A stretch of DNA of 64,000 bases from Porphyrobacter sp. AAP60. GTDB lineage: Bacteria; Pseudomonadota; Alphaproteobacteria; Sphingomonadales; Sphingomonadaceae. Made by a program: the position numbers and the translations under genes. The notes beneath the pieces are model-generated. The model had not been told where the DNA came from. It worked only from the letters and a program-made list of their open reading frames with translations, and did not search any database. The stretch is from assembly GCF_001296025.1 (NCBI RefSeq), contig NZ_LJHV01000008.1, positions 124,001 to 188,000 of the forward strand. Reading direction: 5' to 3'. Positions within the stretch are counted from its first letter, which is position 1. Every line of letters starts with the position of its first letter. Positions 53,579 to 64,000 of this stretch are shown in pieces.

Positions 53579-54412
53579 CTAGGCCAGACGCGCCGCGTGC
53601 CATGCGATGTGATCGGCCATAAAGGTGGAGATGAAATAATAGGAGTGATCGTAACCCTCCTGCATCCGGATATCCGCCGGAATGCCCGCAGCCTGACACG
53701 CGGCGGCAAGCAGCGGGGTGCCCAGCTGTTCGTCCAGAAAATTGTCGGCGCTGCCCTGATCTACGAGCAGGCCGGTCAAGCGGGCGCCGCCTTCGATCAG
53801 TGCGACCGCATCGTGCTGCGCCCACACGGCGCGATCATCGCCGAGGTAGCGACCAAACGCCTTTTCGCCCCATGGCACCTGCGAAGGCGCGCAGATCGGT
53901 GCAAAGGCGCTGACCGAGCGGAACCGGGCCGGGTTGCGCAAGGCGATGGTAAGCGCGCCGTGGCCGCCCATCGAGTGGCCGGTGATGCCCTGCCGCGCCA
54001 TGTCGGCAGGGAAGCTTCCGGCGATCAGCGCGGGAAGTTCATCTTCGATATAGCTGCGCATCCGGTAATGCCGCGCCCATGGTTCCTGCGTGGCATCGAG
54101 GTAGAAGCCGGCCCCCTTGCCGAAGTCATATTCGTCCGCCGCATCGGGCACATCATCGCCGCGCGGTGAAGTATCGGGGGCGACGAAGATCACACCATGC
54201 TGCGCGCAGGCGGCACGGTATTCGCCTTTTTCCATGACGTTGGCATGGGTGCAGGTGAGGCCTGAGAGATACCACAGCACCGGCAGCCTGGCCCCCGGCG
54301 CATGGTCGGGAACGAACACCGCAAAGGTCATGTCGGTGCCGGTCGCGGCGGACACATGGCGATAAACGCCCTGCGTGCCGCCGTGGCTGCGATTTTCCGA
54401 GACGGTCTCCAT
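53579..54412 (-). CDS. fghA: S-formylglutathione hydrolase
   Basis: A 277-residue esterase-D-type alpha/beta hydrolase that releases formate and glutathione. Visible features are VLWYLSGLTCTHANVMEKGEYR, PDTSPRGDDVPD, the nucleophile in GHSMGGHGAL, the acid in DQGSADNFLDEQL and the histidine in YDHSYYFISTF. Its ATG overlaps the adhC stop by one base (54412), so the two steps of formaldehyde detoxification are translated together. Confidence 0.95.
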   Translation of the reverse strand: METVSENRSHGGTQGVYRHVSAATGTDMTFAVFVPDHAPGARLPVLWYLSGLTCTHANVMEKGEYRAACAQHGVIFVAPDTSPRGDDVPDAADEYDFGKGAGFYLDATQEPWARHYRMRSYIEDELPALIAGSFPADMARQGITGHSMGGHGALTIALRNPARFRSVSAFAPICAPSQVPWGEKAFGRYLGDDRAVWAQHDAVALIEGGARLTGLLVDQGSADNFLDEQLGTPLLAAACQAAGIPADIRMQEGYDHSYYFISTFMADHIAWHAARLA

Positions 54413-55524
54413 CAGAATACCACGACAGAACGGATCGACTTGCCTTCGTGCATCAGATCGAAAGCGGTGTTGATTTCCTCGAGGCCCATGACGTGGGTGA
54501 TCATCGGGTCGATCTCGATCTTGCCGGTCATGTACATGTCGACGATCTTGGGCACATCGGTGCGGCCCTTGGCCCCGCCGAATGCGGTGCCGCGCCAGTT
54601 GCGCCCGGTGACGAGCTGGAACGGGCGGGTGGCGATTTCCTTGCCCGCTTCGGCCACGCCGATGATGATGCTGGTGCCCCAGCCGCGATGGCAGGCCTCC
54701 AGCGCGGTGCGCATGACTTCGGTGTTGCCGGTGGCATCGAAGGTGTAATCCGCCCCGCCATCGGTCATTTCGACCACCTTGGCGACGGTTTCCTCGCGGC
54801 TCATGCCCTTGGTGTTGAGGAAATGGGTCATACCGAAGCGCTTGCCCCATTCCTCGCGGTCGGGGTTGATATCGACGCCGATGATCAGGTTCGCCCCCGC
54901 CAGCCTTGCACCCTGAATCACGTTGAGGCCGATCCCGCCAAGGCCGAACACCACGACATTATCGCCCACCTGCACCTTGGCCGTGTTGGTCACCGCGCCA
55001 ACCCCGGTCGTCACCCCGCAGCCGATGTAGCAGGCGCTCTGGAACGGCGCGTCCTCGCGGATTTTGGCGACTGCGATTTCGGGCAGGACGGTGAAATTGC
55101 TGAAGGTCGAACAGCCCATGTAATGATAGATCGGCTGGCCTTTGTAGCTGAAGCGCGTCGTGCCATCGGGCATCAACCCCTTGCCCTGGGTGGCGCGGAT
55201 CGCGGTGCACAGGTTGGTCTTGCCGCTGAGGCACGACTTACACTGGCGGCATTCCGGCGTGTAGAGCGGGATCACGTGATCGCCGGGCTTCACACTGGTC
55301 ACGCCTGCGCCAACCTCGCGCACGATGCCCGCGCCTTCATGGCCCAGCACGCTGGGGAAGATGCCCTCGCTGTCCAGCCCGTCCAGCGTATAGGCATCGG
55401 TGTGGCAAATGCCGGTCGCCATGATTTCGACCAGCACTTCGCCAGCCTTGGGACCTTCGAGATCAAGCTCGACGATTTCAAGCGGTTGTTTGGCGGCGAA
55501 AGCGACGGCGGCGCGGGTCTTCAT
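54412..55524 (-). CDS. adhC: S-(hydroxymethyl)glutathione dehydrogenase (class III alcohol dehydrogenase)
   Basis: A 370-residue zinc alcohol dehydrogenase. Catalytic zinc ligands are in [12 protein letters not shown] and [12 protein letters not shown], the structural zinc cysteines in [15 protein letters not shown] and the NAD motif in [15 protein letters not shown]. Class III markers such as [24 protein letters not shown] are present. It oxidises the formaldehyde-glutathione adduct (and can reduce S-nitrosoglutathione). The start at 55524 (MKTRAAVAF) is the usual N-terminus. An upstream extension to 55575 is not. Confidence 0.96.
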   Translation of the reverse strand: MKTRAAVAFAAKQPLEIVELDLEGPKAGEVLVEIMATGICHTDAYTLDGLDSEGIFPSVLGHEGAGIVREVGAGVTSVKPGDHVIPLYTPECRQCKSCLSGKTNLCTAIRATQGKGLMPDGTTRFSYKGQPIYHYMGCSTFSNFTVLPEIAVAKIREDAPFQSACYIGCGVTTGVGAVTNTAKVQVGDNVVVFGLGGIGLNVIQGARLAGANLIIGVDINPDREEWGKRFGMTHFLNTKGMSREETVAKVVEMTDGGADYTFDATGNTEVMRTALEACHRGWGTSIIIGVAEAGKEIATRPFQLVTGRNWRGTAFGGAKGRTDVPKIVDMYMTGKIEIDPMITHVMGLEEINTAFDLMHEGKSIRSVVVF

Positions 55525-55578
55525 GGGTCTGTCTCCTTGGCCCCCGCCTATCCCCGCAGCGTGGACGCTTTGCAAGTG

Positions 55579-58351
<2,773 letters not shown>

Positions 58352-58355
<4 letters not shown>

Positions 58356-58843
58356 TCCGCCGTCTTCTTGTTGTTGTGGCAATGCTGCTGGCCGCGCCGC
58401 TCATGGCGCACCAGCAGAAGATCGCGATCAGCACGGTGTCGCTCAACCCGCGCACCGACCGGATCGAGATCACCCATCAGGTGCCAGTGCACGATGCAGA
58501 ACACGCGCTGCGGATGCAGGGCGCAAGGGTGCCGGATATCGTCGGCAGCGCCAAGAGCCGCGAGGAATTCGCCGCCTATGTCACGCGGCGTTTCCTGCTG
58601 ACGGTCAATGGCGAAACCGTCACCCCCGGCTATGTCGGCAGCGAGATCAGTGGCGGCAGCCTGATGGTCTATCAGGAAACCCCCGCCCCGGCAGGCGAGG
58701 CACGACTGACAGTCAATTCGCAGATTCTCACAGATGTCTGGGCGCGGCAGGAAAACCGGGTGAACATCGGCGCAGGCACGCAGGTAGAGACTTTCATCTT
58801 CGGCGCCGGTGATACGCCGCGCGACGCGATGCTGGGCGGGTAA
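58352..58843 (+). CDS. DUF6702-type exported protein
   Basis: A 163-residue protein with a signal peptide (MIRRLLVVVAMLLAAPLMAHQQ) and a mature beta-rich domain starting HQQKIAISTVSLNPRTDRIEITHQVPVHDAEHAL. This arrangement, in which the N-terminal mature His is followed by VS-x-x-x-I/L-NP, fits DUF6702, which is often encoded beside M1 metallopeptidases. The GTG start lies in the peptidase stop (58352-58355), so co-translation is likely. Function unknown; a partner or inhibitor of the peptidase is a reasonable guess. Confidence 0.8.
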
Positions 58844-61024
58844 TCAGGCGCTTTTGCGCGCTTCGGCCCCGGCTGCGAAACGGCTCTGCATATCCGGCAG
58901 CAAGGCCGGTCTGCCAAAGCGGTAGCCCTGCACATGGCGGCATCCGATCGCGCGCAGGAAAATCTCCTGTTCCTCGGTCTCGACCCCTTCGGCCACCACC
59001 CGCAGCCCAAGGCTGTGCGCCATCTGCACGATCGCCTGAATGATCAGCCGTGACTGGTGGTCATCCGCGATCCCGGCAATGAAATCGCGGTCGATCTTGA
59101 CCTTCCTGATCGGGAAGGCGCGCAGATGCGTGAGCGAGGAAAAGCCGGTGCCGAAATCATCGAGACAGATGGTGAAACCGCATTCGTCCAGCATCGCCAG
59201 CGACGCCCGCAAATTGCCGCGCGCATCGATCAGCATCGTCTCGGTCACTTCGATGGTGATGTTTGCCGGGCTGAGCGGGCTGTTGTCGATCACTTCGATC
59301 AAGTGGCGCACGAAATCGCCCTGCCGCAAATCCGCTTCGGACATGTTCAATCCGATCCGGCAATCGGGGCCGAACAGAGCCAGAATTGCAGGGCCATCTG
59401 CGATGACGCAATCGAGCATCACGCGCGACACCTGCCGTGACAATTCGGGATCGAGCAGTGCGGCAAACACATCGCCTGCGGCAAGCAGGTTGCCGCATTC
59501 GTCGCGAAGCCGCAGCAGCGCTTCGACCGATACGATCTGTCCGCTCTCCAACTCTACGATCGGCTGATAGGCGGCCATCGCTCTCCCGGCCTTGAGCGCG
59601 CCGCGCAGCCGCCCGATGGCCTGCTGGCGTTCGGACTGGCGCGCCTCGATCTGCGGATCCCAACACACCACCTGGCCGCCGCCGTCTTCCTTGCCGCGAT
59701 ACAGCGCCAGATCGGCGCGGCGCATGATTTCCTCGCTGCTCGCAGAGCTGTGCATCCGCGCCACCCCGCAGGTCGCCCCGATCTTGAGCATGGTGCTGCC
59801 AAGCGGCGCAATCTCGGTAAATTCGCCGAGCAGATCACCGAGGAAGCGGGTCACATCGTCCAGCGTCATCGATGCGGGAAACAGTATTGCGAATTCATCG
59901 CCGCCCCAGCGGGCCAGGAAAACCCCGGAGGTGGTCCTGATCTGGAGCTGTCCGGCGATCGCTTCCAGCACCCGGTCACCCACCAGATGGCCAAGCGTGT
60001 CATTGACATCCTTGAACCCGTCGAGATCGAGCAACGCCACCGTGACCGGTTCCAGATCGGCCCGTTCCATCGCCGCGGCAAGCCGCCGGTCAAAGCTGGC
60101 GCGGTTGAAAAGCCCCGTCAGCCGGTCGCGTTCGGCGGCGCGTTTCAGCGCGACATTGCGCAGGTGTTCCTCGGTGCAATCGAGGATGATTCCGGCCACG
60201 CTATCGGGCCGGCCATCAATGTCGATCCGTTCCCCCACCATGCGGATGCGGCGCTGTTCGCCATTTTCGCGGGTGATGCTGGTTTCGACCACAAAGGGTT
60301 TGCCTTCTTCGATCGTGGCGCGCAGCGCCGCGCTGACCATTGCCCGGTCATGGGGCTGGTAGAGCTTCACCGCATCGTCAATGCTGACCGAATCGCACGG
60401 CTCCAGTCCGGCGATCAGGTAGACCTGATCCGACCATTGCAGCCTTCTGCGGGCAATATCGACGCGCCAGCTGCCGACATTGACGGCGCGTTCGGCTTGC
60501 CGGAAGATTCGGGCCGATTGGCCCAGCGCCGTATTGGACGCCGCCAGTTCACGCGTGCGTATGTGCAGCGAAATGCTTTGTTCGGCCAGTTCGGCCAGCA
60601 TCGACAAGGTAGCGGTCTGATTGGCGGTAAAGGCGCCGGTTTCAGGTGAAATCGCGCAAAGCGCACCAATCAGAACCCCGCCGTCAGCCCGAATCGGGAC
60701 ACCCAGATATGACCGGATATATGGCTGCCCGGTGACAAGATTGCTGTTGCTCAGGCGGGGATGGGTGCGCGCATCGTCAATTAACAGCGGCACGCCTTCC
60801 TCCACGCACAAAGCGCAGAACGAATCTTCGATCGCAGTCTCGCGCAGCTCTGTTCCTGTCTGCCCGAGAAACCACTGGCGATCCTGCTCGATTACCGAAA
60901 GCAACGCGATCGGGCATTTCAGCATGGTGCTGGCCAGCACGGTGATCCGTGAAAACAGGTCCCGGTCAGGCAAATCCTCCAGCCCGAGGCTCTGGATCGA
61001 ATCAAGGCGGGAGAGATCAGTCAC
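58844..61024 (-). CDS. GAF-PAS-GGDEF-EAL cyclic-di-GMP signalling protein
   Basis: A 726-residue cytoplasmic sensor. An N-terminal GAF domain (about residues 20-155, DSFCALCVEEGVPLLIDDARTHPRLSNSNLV) is followed by a PAS domain (about 175-290) and a diguanylate cyclase domain with an intact GGDEF in RWGGDEFAILFP. The phosphodiesterase domain has EALLR, LNMSEADL, EVTETML, DDFGTGFSSL and AEGVETEEQ, so both activities may be possible. The RxxD inhibitory site before GGDEF is absent. The start is GTG 61022-61024. It lies downstream of nrsF on the same strand. No membrane segment, so it senses a cytoplasmic signal. Confidence 0.93.
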   Translation of the reverse strand: MTDLSRLDSIQSLGLEDLPDRDLFSRITVLASTMLKCPIALLSVIEQDRQWFLGQTGTELRETAIEDSFCALCVEEGVPLLIDDARTHPRLSNSNLVTGQPYIRSYLGVPIRADGGVLIGALCAISPETGAFTANQTATLSMLAELAEQSISLHIRTRELAASNTALGQSARIFRQAERAVNVGSWRVDIARRRLQWSDQVYLIAGLEPCDSVSIDDAVKLYQPHDRAMVSAALRATIEEGKPFVVETSITRENGEQRRIRMVGERIDIDGRPDSVAGIILDCTEEHLRNVALKRAAERDRLTGLFNRASFDRRLAAAMERADLEPVTVALLDLDGFKDVNDTLGHLVGDRVLEAIAGQLQIRTTSGVFLARWGGDEFAILFPASMTLDDVTRFLGDLLGEFTEIAPLGSTMLKIGATCGVARMHSSASSEEIMRRADLALYRGKEDGGGQVVCWDPQIEARQSERQQAIGRLRGALKAGRAMAAYQPIVELESGQIVSVEALLRLRDECGNLLAAGDVFAALLDPELSRQVSRVMLDCVIADGPAILALFGPDCRIGLNMSEADLRQGDFVRHLIEVIDNSPLSPANITIEVTETMLIDARGNLRASLAMLDECGFTICLDDFGTGFSSLTHLRAFPIRKVKIDRDFIAGIADDHQSRLIIQAIVQMAHSLGLRVVAEGVETEEQEIFLRAIGCRHVQGYRFGRPALLPDMQSRFAAGAEARKSA

Positions 61025-61135
61025 ACGGTGCCGATGGCAGACAAGCCCTTAAGAAAACGTGGCAATCGGCACGGGTTTTGCCGCAAGATCCAGCACGGGA
61101 TCTACGGCCCCGGACTGGGGTATTTTGGGCCGCTG

Positions 61136-61780
61136 TTACCAGCGCACCAGCAGGGGCACCACAGCGCGGCCGACTGCGCCCATGGACAGCACCACTGCGC
61201 TGTGCCAAACGCCGATGTGGACGATATCGCTTTCGGGGCAATGCAGCGAAAAGGCGAAGATTCCGAAGCTTCCTGCCGCAATCCCTGTGACAAGACCGGC
61301 CCGGTCCGGCGCGGTCGGCGCGCCCTTGCGCAGCCACCATACGAGAATAGCCAGCACCAGCACCGAACCACTGCTGCCGATGGCAAAGCATGTCAGCCCG
61401 TGGTTGAAGCTTTCCTGCGAAACCAGATCCCCGCCGCCGGCCAAGCCGACGATCAGCCCTGCTGCGGGCAGCAGCGCTGCCATCGCGGCCGCCCATCTCC
61501 AGCCGCCATGATCACTGCCCACACAAGGGCGGCTCATCACGATCACAGTAACGCTGGCAGCCACGGCGAGGCCCAGGAACAGTCCGGTGGCAATCAGATG
61601 CACCGGATTGACCATTCCAGCCTGAAGATCGGGACGCATCCCGAACAGCGCGATCACGACCGCCACCGAAACCGCAGCCGCAATCAGCGTAATTGCCATG
61701 CCGTGGGCAAAGCGCAGCGGCTTTACCGGTTCAAGCCCGCCGGCCAGTTCTGCAATCAGAACATCGCAATTGCGTACCAT
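61136..61780 (-). CDS. nrsF: NrsF-type (DUF1109) anti-sigma factor
   Basis: A 214-residue membrane protein with about six transmembrane helices (AITLIAAAVSVAVVIALFG, HLIATGLFLGLAVAASVTVIVMS, AAMAALLPAAGLIVGLAG, VLVLAILVWWL, GIAAGSFGIFAFS, SAVVLSMGAVGRAVVPLLV). DUF1109 proteins such as Caulobacter NrsF hold SigF inactive and respond to heavy metals, probably through conserved cysteines. Candidates here are the Cys of MSRPCVG and the Cys-Pro of SLHCPESD. It begins 3 bp after the sigF stop. Confidence 0.9.
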   Translation of the reverse strand: MVRNCDVLIAELAGGLEPVKPLRFAHGMAITLIAAAVSVAVVIALFGMRPDLQAGMVNPVHLIATGLFLGLAVAASVTVIVMSRPCVGSDHGGWRWAAAMAALLPAAGLIVGLAGGGDLVSQESFNHGLTCFAIGSSGSVLVLAILVWWLRKGAPTAPDRAGLVTGIAAGSFGIFAFSLHCPESDIVHIGVWHSAVVLSMGAVGRAVVPLLVRW

Positions 61781-61783
61781 AAT

Positions 61784-62308
61784 TCAGGCTTTCTCGATCA
61801 TGTGGGCCAGCTTTTTCAGGCCGCGGTGGATGTTCACTTTGACAAGGGATTCGCTCTGGCCGGTTGCATGCGACGCTTCGGCTATGCTGAGGCCTTCGAT
61901 CTTGACCAATGCGATGGCGCGGGCCTGGGCTTCGGGCAGCACACCGAACAATCGTTCCAGGGTGATGCGGGCCGCGATCGCGGGTTCATCGTCGTTTCCG
62001 GCGATCTCGGCCTGCAGCTCGCATTCTCCGGCGCGGTACAGGCGTCGCAGGTGATCGACCCAGCGATAGCGGGCAATCGCCGCCAGCCACGGCAGGAAGG
62101 GGCGGGCCGAATCCCACGAAGCGCGCTTGGTGTGCAGCGCGATCAGGGTTTCCTGCACCAGATCGTCAAGCTGCGCAGGGGCCACGCGCCGCGCATAATA
62201 GCCGCGCAGCCAGCGCTGGCAGGCCTCCAGCAGGCTGGCATAGGCCTGCTTGTCACCCTGCTGCGACATGACCATCAGGCGGGCGAGGGTCGCCTCGTCG
62301 GCTCTCAT
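61784..62308 (-). CDS. sigF: ECF sigma factor, SigF-like
   Basis: A 174-residue ECF sigma factor. Region 2 shows YASLLEACQRWLRGYYARRVAPAQLDDLVQETLIALHTKRASWDSARPFLPWLAAIARYRWVDHLRR. Region 4 shows LERLFGVLPEAQARAIALVKIEGLSIAEASHATGQSESLVKVNIHRGLKKL. Pairing with a DUF1109 anti-sigma factor identifies the SigF type. The start at 62308 (MRADEATL) is coupled by ATGA overlap to a possible small upstream frame; an in-frame ATG at 62317 is an alternative. A GTAACC-N16-CGAA promoter upstream suggests autoregulation. Confidence 0.92.
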   Translation of the reverse strand: MRADEATLARLMVMSQQGDKQAYASLLEACQRWLRGYYARRVAPAQLDDLVQETLIALHTKRASWDSARPFLPWLAAIARYRWVDHLRRLYRAGECELQAEIAGNDDEPAIAARITLERLFGVLPEAQARAIALVKIEGLSIAEASHATGQSESLVKVNIHRGLKKLAHMIEKA

Positions 62309-62415
62309 GCGGCACATGCTTTCGCCAGCAGGTCCGGGGTTCCGAAAGGTTTACAGCCCGGCCCGCCTATGGCCCCGCCAGTTGCACGGGCAGAAACGGC
62401 AGAAATGGCGTTCAT
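62305..62415 (-). CDS. Possible small coupled ORF upstream of sigF
   Basis: A 36-residue frame (MNAISAVSARATGGAIGGPG... ending LLAKACAA). Its ATG at 62413-62415 is preceded by the purine-rich GGGGGAAGAAGA, and its stop overlaps the sigF start as ATGA. It lies in the 200-bp leader between the SigF-type promoter and sigF. It may be a leader peptide that drives sigF translation by coupling. No family is recognised and coding could be accidental. Confidence 0.35.
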   Translation of the reverse strand: MNAISAVSARATGGAIGGPGCKPFGTPDLLAKACAA

Positions 62416-62505
62416 TCTTCTTCCCCCCTGCCCCCGGCTGCACCGCTGAGGGGCATCAAACGATGCATCCCCGTGGCGGTGGTCACAGGCCTGATTATCC
62501 GCCGG

Positions 62506-62531
62506 TTCGTCGCAAGCGTCCAGAAGGTTAC
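62506..62531 (-). promoter_or_regulatory. SigF-type promoter driving sigF-nrsF
   Basis: On the minus strand GTAACC (62531-62526), exactly 16 bp, then CGAA (62509-62506). This equals the GTAACC-N16-CGAA form I recall for Caulobacter SigF promoters. It reads toward sigF, about 195 bp upstream of its start, and implies positive autoregulation. Confidence 0.7.
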
Positions 62532-62597
62532 CGGCGGCGCTGGGGTTTTGTGCAAGGTGCGGTGGCCGGGCGCCGGTGGCACCTTTGCCGGATCTGC

Positions 62598-62623
62598 GTA
62601 ACCTTTGGCTTGCGCTGCACGAA
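62598..62623 (+). promoter_or_regulatory. SigF-type promoter driving the Oar-like TonB receptor
   Basis: GTAACC (62598-62603), a 16-bp spacer and CGAA (62620-62623), identical in core and spacing to the promoter pointing the other way. The receptor GTG start is 60 bp downstream with AGGGGA (62672-62677) as ribosome site. Confidence 0.7.
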
Positions 62624-62682
62624 CTCCGCCGCAACAGGCCAATCGCCACGCGCCTTGCGCGCCAATTGAACAGGGGAATACG

Positions 62683-64000
62683 GTGATCGTGACTATCCTT
62701 CGGACTGGCGCAGCAGCAACTGCGCTGGCCGCGGCGGCATTGGTTGCCGCTACGCCTGCGCAAGCGCAGCAGGCCGGGATTGAAATCACAGTGGTCGATA
62801 CCGCAGGCGCGCCGGTGGCCGGTGCCGAGGTGACAATCGCCAACCCCGCCATCGGGCTGAGCCGCACTGTGCGCACCAACGAACGCGGAACGGTGCAGGT
62901 CGATGGTTTGACGACTGCGGGGGAGTATCTGGTTTCGGTACCCGCTTCGGATCGCTACGCTGCAATCGCCGCGCAACCGGTTGAACTGCGCGCAAACTTT
63001 ACCCGCAGCGTGATCCTGCAACTTGCCGCTGCCCAAAGCGCGGGCATTATCGTGACAGCATCACGCGCCATCACCGGATTGAACACCGCCAACGCCGAAA
63101 TCTCCGCTTCGCTGGGGCGCGAGCAGCTGGTCGCCCTGCCCATCGAAGGCCGCGATGTGCTGGGCGCGCTGATCCGCCTGCCCAATGTCGTCCCCTCGAC
63201 GGGATTTTTCCCTGAAGCGCCCTCCATCTCGATCAACGGATCGAACGGGCTCGATACGAACTACCTGATCGACGGGCTGGACAATAACGAGAACTTCCTG
63301 GGCGGCATCCGCTTCCCCGTGCCGCTGGGCTTCACCCGCGAAGTGACGGTGCTGGCGAACTCCTATTCGGCAGCATACGGACGCACTGCCAACGGCATCG
63401 TCAATTATACTACCCCCTCGGGCAGCAATGATTTTACCGGCGAGATTTATAGCTTGGTTCGCCCCGGCAGGCCGCTCGATTCCCGATCGCCCTTCCCCCG
63501 CCGCGACCTGTCGGGCAACCCCGTCGGCGAAAGCTTTGAACGCTATCAGACGGGCTTTGCCGCAGGCGGGCCGATCAGCCGCGACAAGACCTTCTTTTAC
63601 GCGAATTACGAATATACCCGTGATCGCAACACGCAGGTGGTGGATGCGCCCGCGCTGGCCATTGTCGATACTGTCACCGGCAATAACACCTTTCACCTCG
63701 CCTCGCTGCGGATCGACCACCGGTTGACCGAAGACTGGACGCTGGGCCTGCGCGGCAATGTGGGCCGCGTGACGATCGACCGGCCCGGCGGCGGATTGGG
63801 CGGAGGCAATGCCACCTTCCCCTCTGCCGGATCGCAGCAGGACAGGAACTCCACCCTTGTTGCCGCCACCGCCAGCTATGCGGGTAGCGAATGGTCTTAT
63901 GACGGGGCGGTTCAGTTCAGCCGGTTCCGCTGGGATTATGGCGAGGCGGTGGGCGCGCCGGGGCCGCAAGTGGTGGTGCGCGATACCACCGGGCTGGTCG
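62683..64000 (+). CDS. Oar-like TonB-dependent receptor, N-terminal part (runs off the window)
   Basis: The frame is open from GTG 62683 to the end of the window, 439 residues seen. A signal peptide (TALAAAALVAATPAQA) precedes a carboxypeptidase-regulatory-like beta-sandwich (about residues 30-110, IEITVVDTAGAPVAGAEVTIANPA...). A TonB-receptor plug follows (SAGIIVTASR..., LPIEGRDVLGALIRLPNVVPS, SINGSNGLDTNYLIDGLDNNENFLGG, AYGRTANGIVNYTTPSGSN) and then barrel strands. This order is that of Oar/CarboxypepD-regulatory TonB receptors. Ligand unknown; peptides, proteins or metal chelates are options. It is headed by a SigF-type promoter. Confidence 0.92.
   Translation, partial: MIVTILRTGAAATALAAAALVAATPAQAQQAGIEITVVDTAGAPVAGAEVTIANPAIGLSRTVRTNERGTVQVDGLTTAGEYLVSVPASDRYAAIAAQPVELRANFTRSVILQLAAAQSAGIIVTASRAITGLNTANAEISASLGREQLVALPIEGRDVLGALIRLPNVVPSTGFFPEAPSISINGSNGLDTNYLIDGLDNNENFLGGIRFPVPLGFTREVTVLANSYSAAYGRTANGIVNYTTPSGSNDFTGEIYSLVRPGRPLDSRSPFPRRDLSGNPVGESFERYQTGFAAGGPISRDKTFFYANYEYTRDRNTQVVDAPALAIVDTVTGNNTFHLASLRIDHRLTEDWTLGLRGNVGRVTIDRPGGGLGGGNATFPSAGSQQDRNSTLVAATASYAGSEWSYDGAVQFSRFRWDYGEAVGAPGPQVVVRDTTGLV

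Larger units (their letters stand above)
62416..62682. other. Divergent regulatory region between sigF and the Oar-like receptor
   Basis: Apart from the two SigF-type promoters, the region holds an imperfect inverted repeat between the two -35 elements (CAAGGTGC at 62553-62560 facing GCACCTTTG at 62579-62587, with CCGG-GCG-CCGG at its centre). No RNA gene was recognised. Confidence 0.5.

Noticed and set aside
61028..62449. 473-codon plus-strand frame opposite nrsF and sigF
   Set aside because: Both sigF and nrsF are unmistakable on the other strand and the plus frame has no family features.

Overview
The window is high-GC chromosomal DNA from an alphaproteobacterium, most likely a sphingomonad (Erythrobacter/Novosphingobium-like; this is inferred). 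Support comes from the gene content (DUF1674 protein, MetX-MetW pair, short PutA without a DNA-binding domain, many TonB-dependent receptors, SigF-NrsF), from sphingomonad-style palindromic intergenic repeats, and from two perfect 16-bp ParB sites (parS) at 2187 and 49921. The parS sites suggest that the window lies in the origin-proximal part of a chromosome. No rRNA, insertion sequence, prophage or CRISPR array was seen. The only RNA gene is tRNA-Gly(GCC).

Layout. 1-8.2 kb: end of a possible glycerophosphodiesterase gene, rRNA methyltransferase rsmB, a DUF1674 assembly factor, a repeat-rich intergenic region with parS, a cytochrome P450, hemH, an orphan molybdopterin hydroxylase subunit and an Mrp-type Fe-S carrier. 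8.3-14.2 kb: envelope quality control and wall synthesis (hflK-hflC, a DegP-type protease, a class A penicillin-binding protein). 14.3-22.2 kb: housekeeping metabolism (msrB, a glutathione transferase, metX-metW, hisC-tyrA, a LON-domain protein and the co-chaperone cnoX/ybbN, tRNA-Gly). 22.3-33.2 kb: a probable zinc-responsive TonB receptor with a Zur-like box, dcd, a fatty-acid desaturase, an EEP-family hydrolase, a large bifunctional putA and two small enzymes.

33.4-49.9 kb: a flagellar block. Flagellin fliC is on the minus strand. Divergent from it is a long plus-strand run: a sigma-54 activator (FlbD-like, with no receiver domain), fliE-F-G-H-I-J-K, fliL-M-N-O-P-Q-R, flhB, fliD and fliS. 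Many genes overlap by a few bases, so the run is probably one or a few transcripts building the basal body, C-ring, export gate and filament cap. The second parS follows directly.

49.9-64 kb: an alpha/beta hydrolase, a flippase plus GNAT/FemAB-like pair (surface polysaccharide), the glutathione-dependent formaldehyde pathway (adhC-fghA plus a small DUF5522 protein), an M1-type metallopeptidase with a DUF6702 partner, a GAF-PAS-GGDEF-EAL protein, and the sigF-nrsF sigma/anti-sigma pair. Divergent from sigF is a large Oar-like TonB receptor that runs off the window and is easily missed because it has no stop. Two exact GTAACC-N16-CGAA promoters point away from each other in the sigF/receptor intergenic region, which makes a self-contained SigF regulon the most interesting candidate system here. 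A two-copy intergenic element whose hairpin stems differ by compensating changes is the most interesting non-coding structure.
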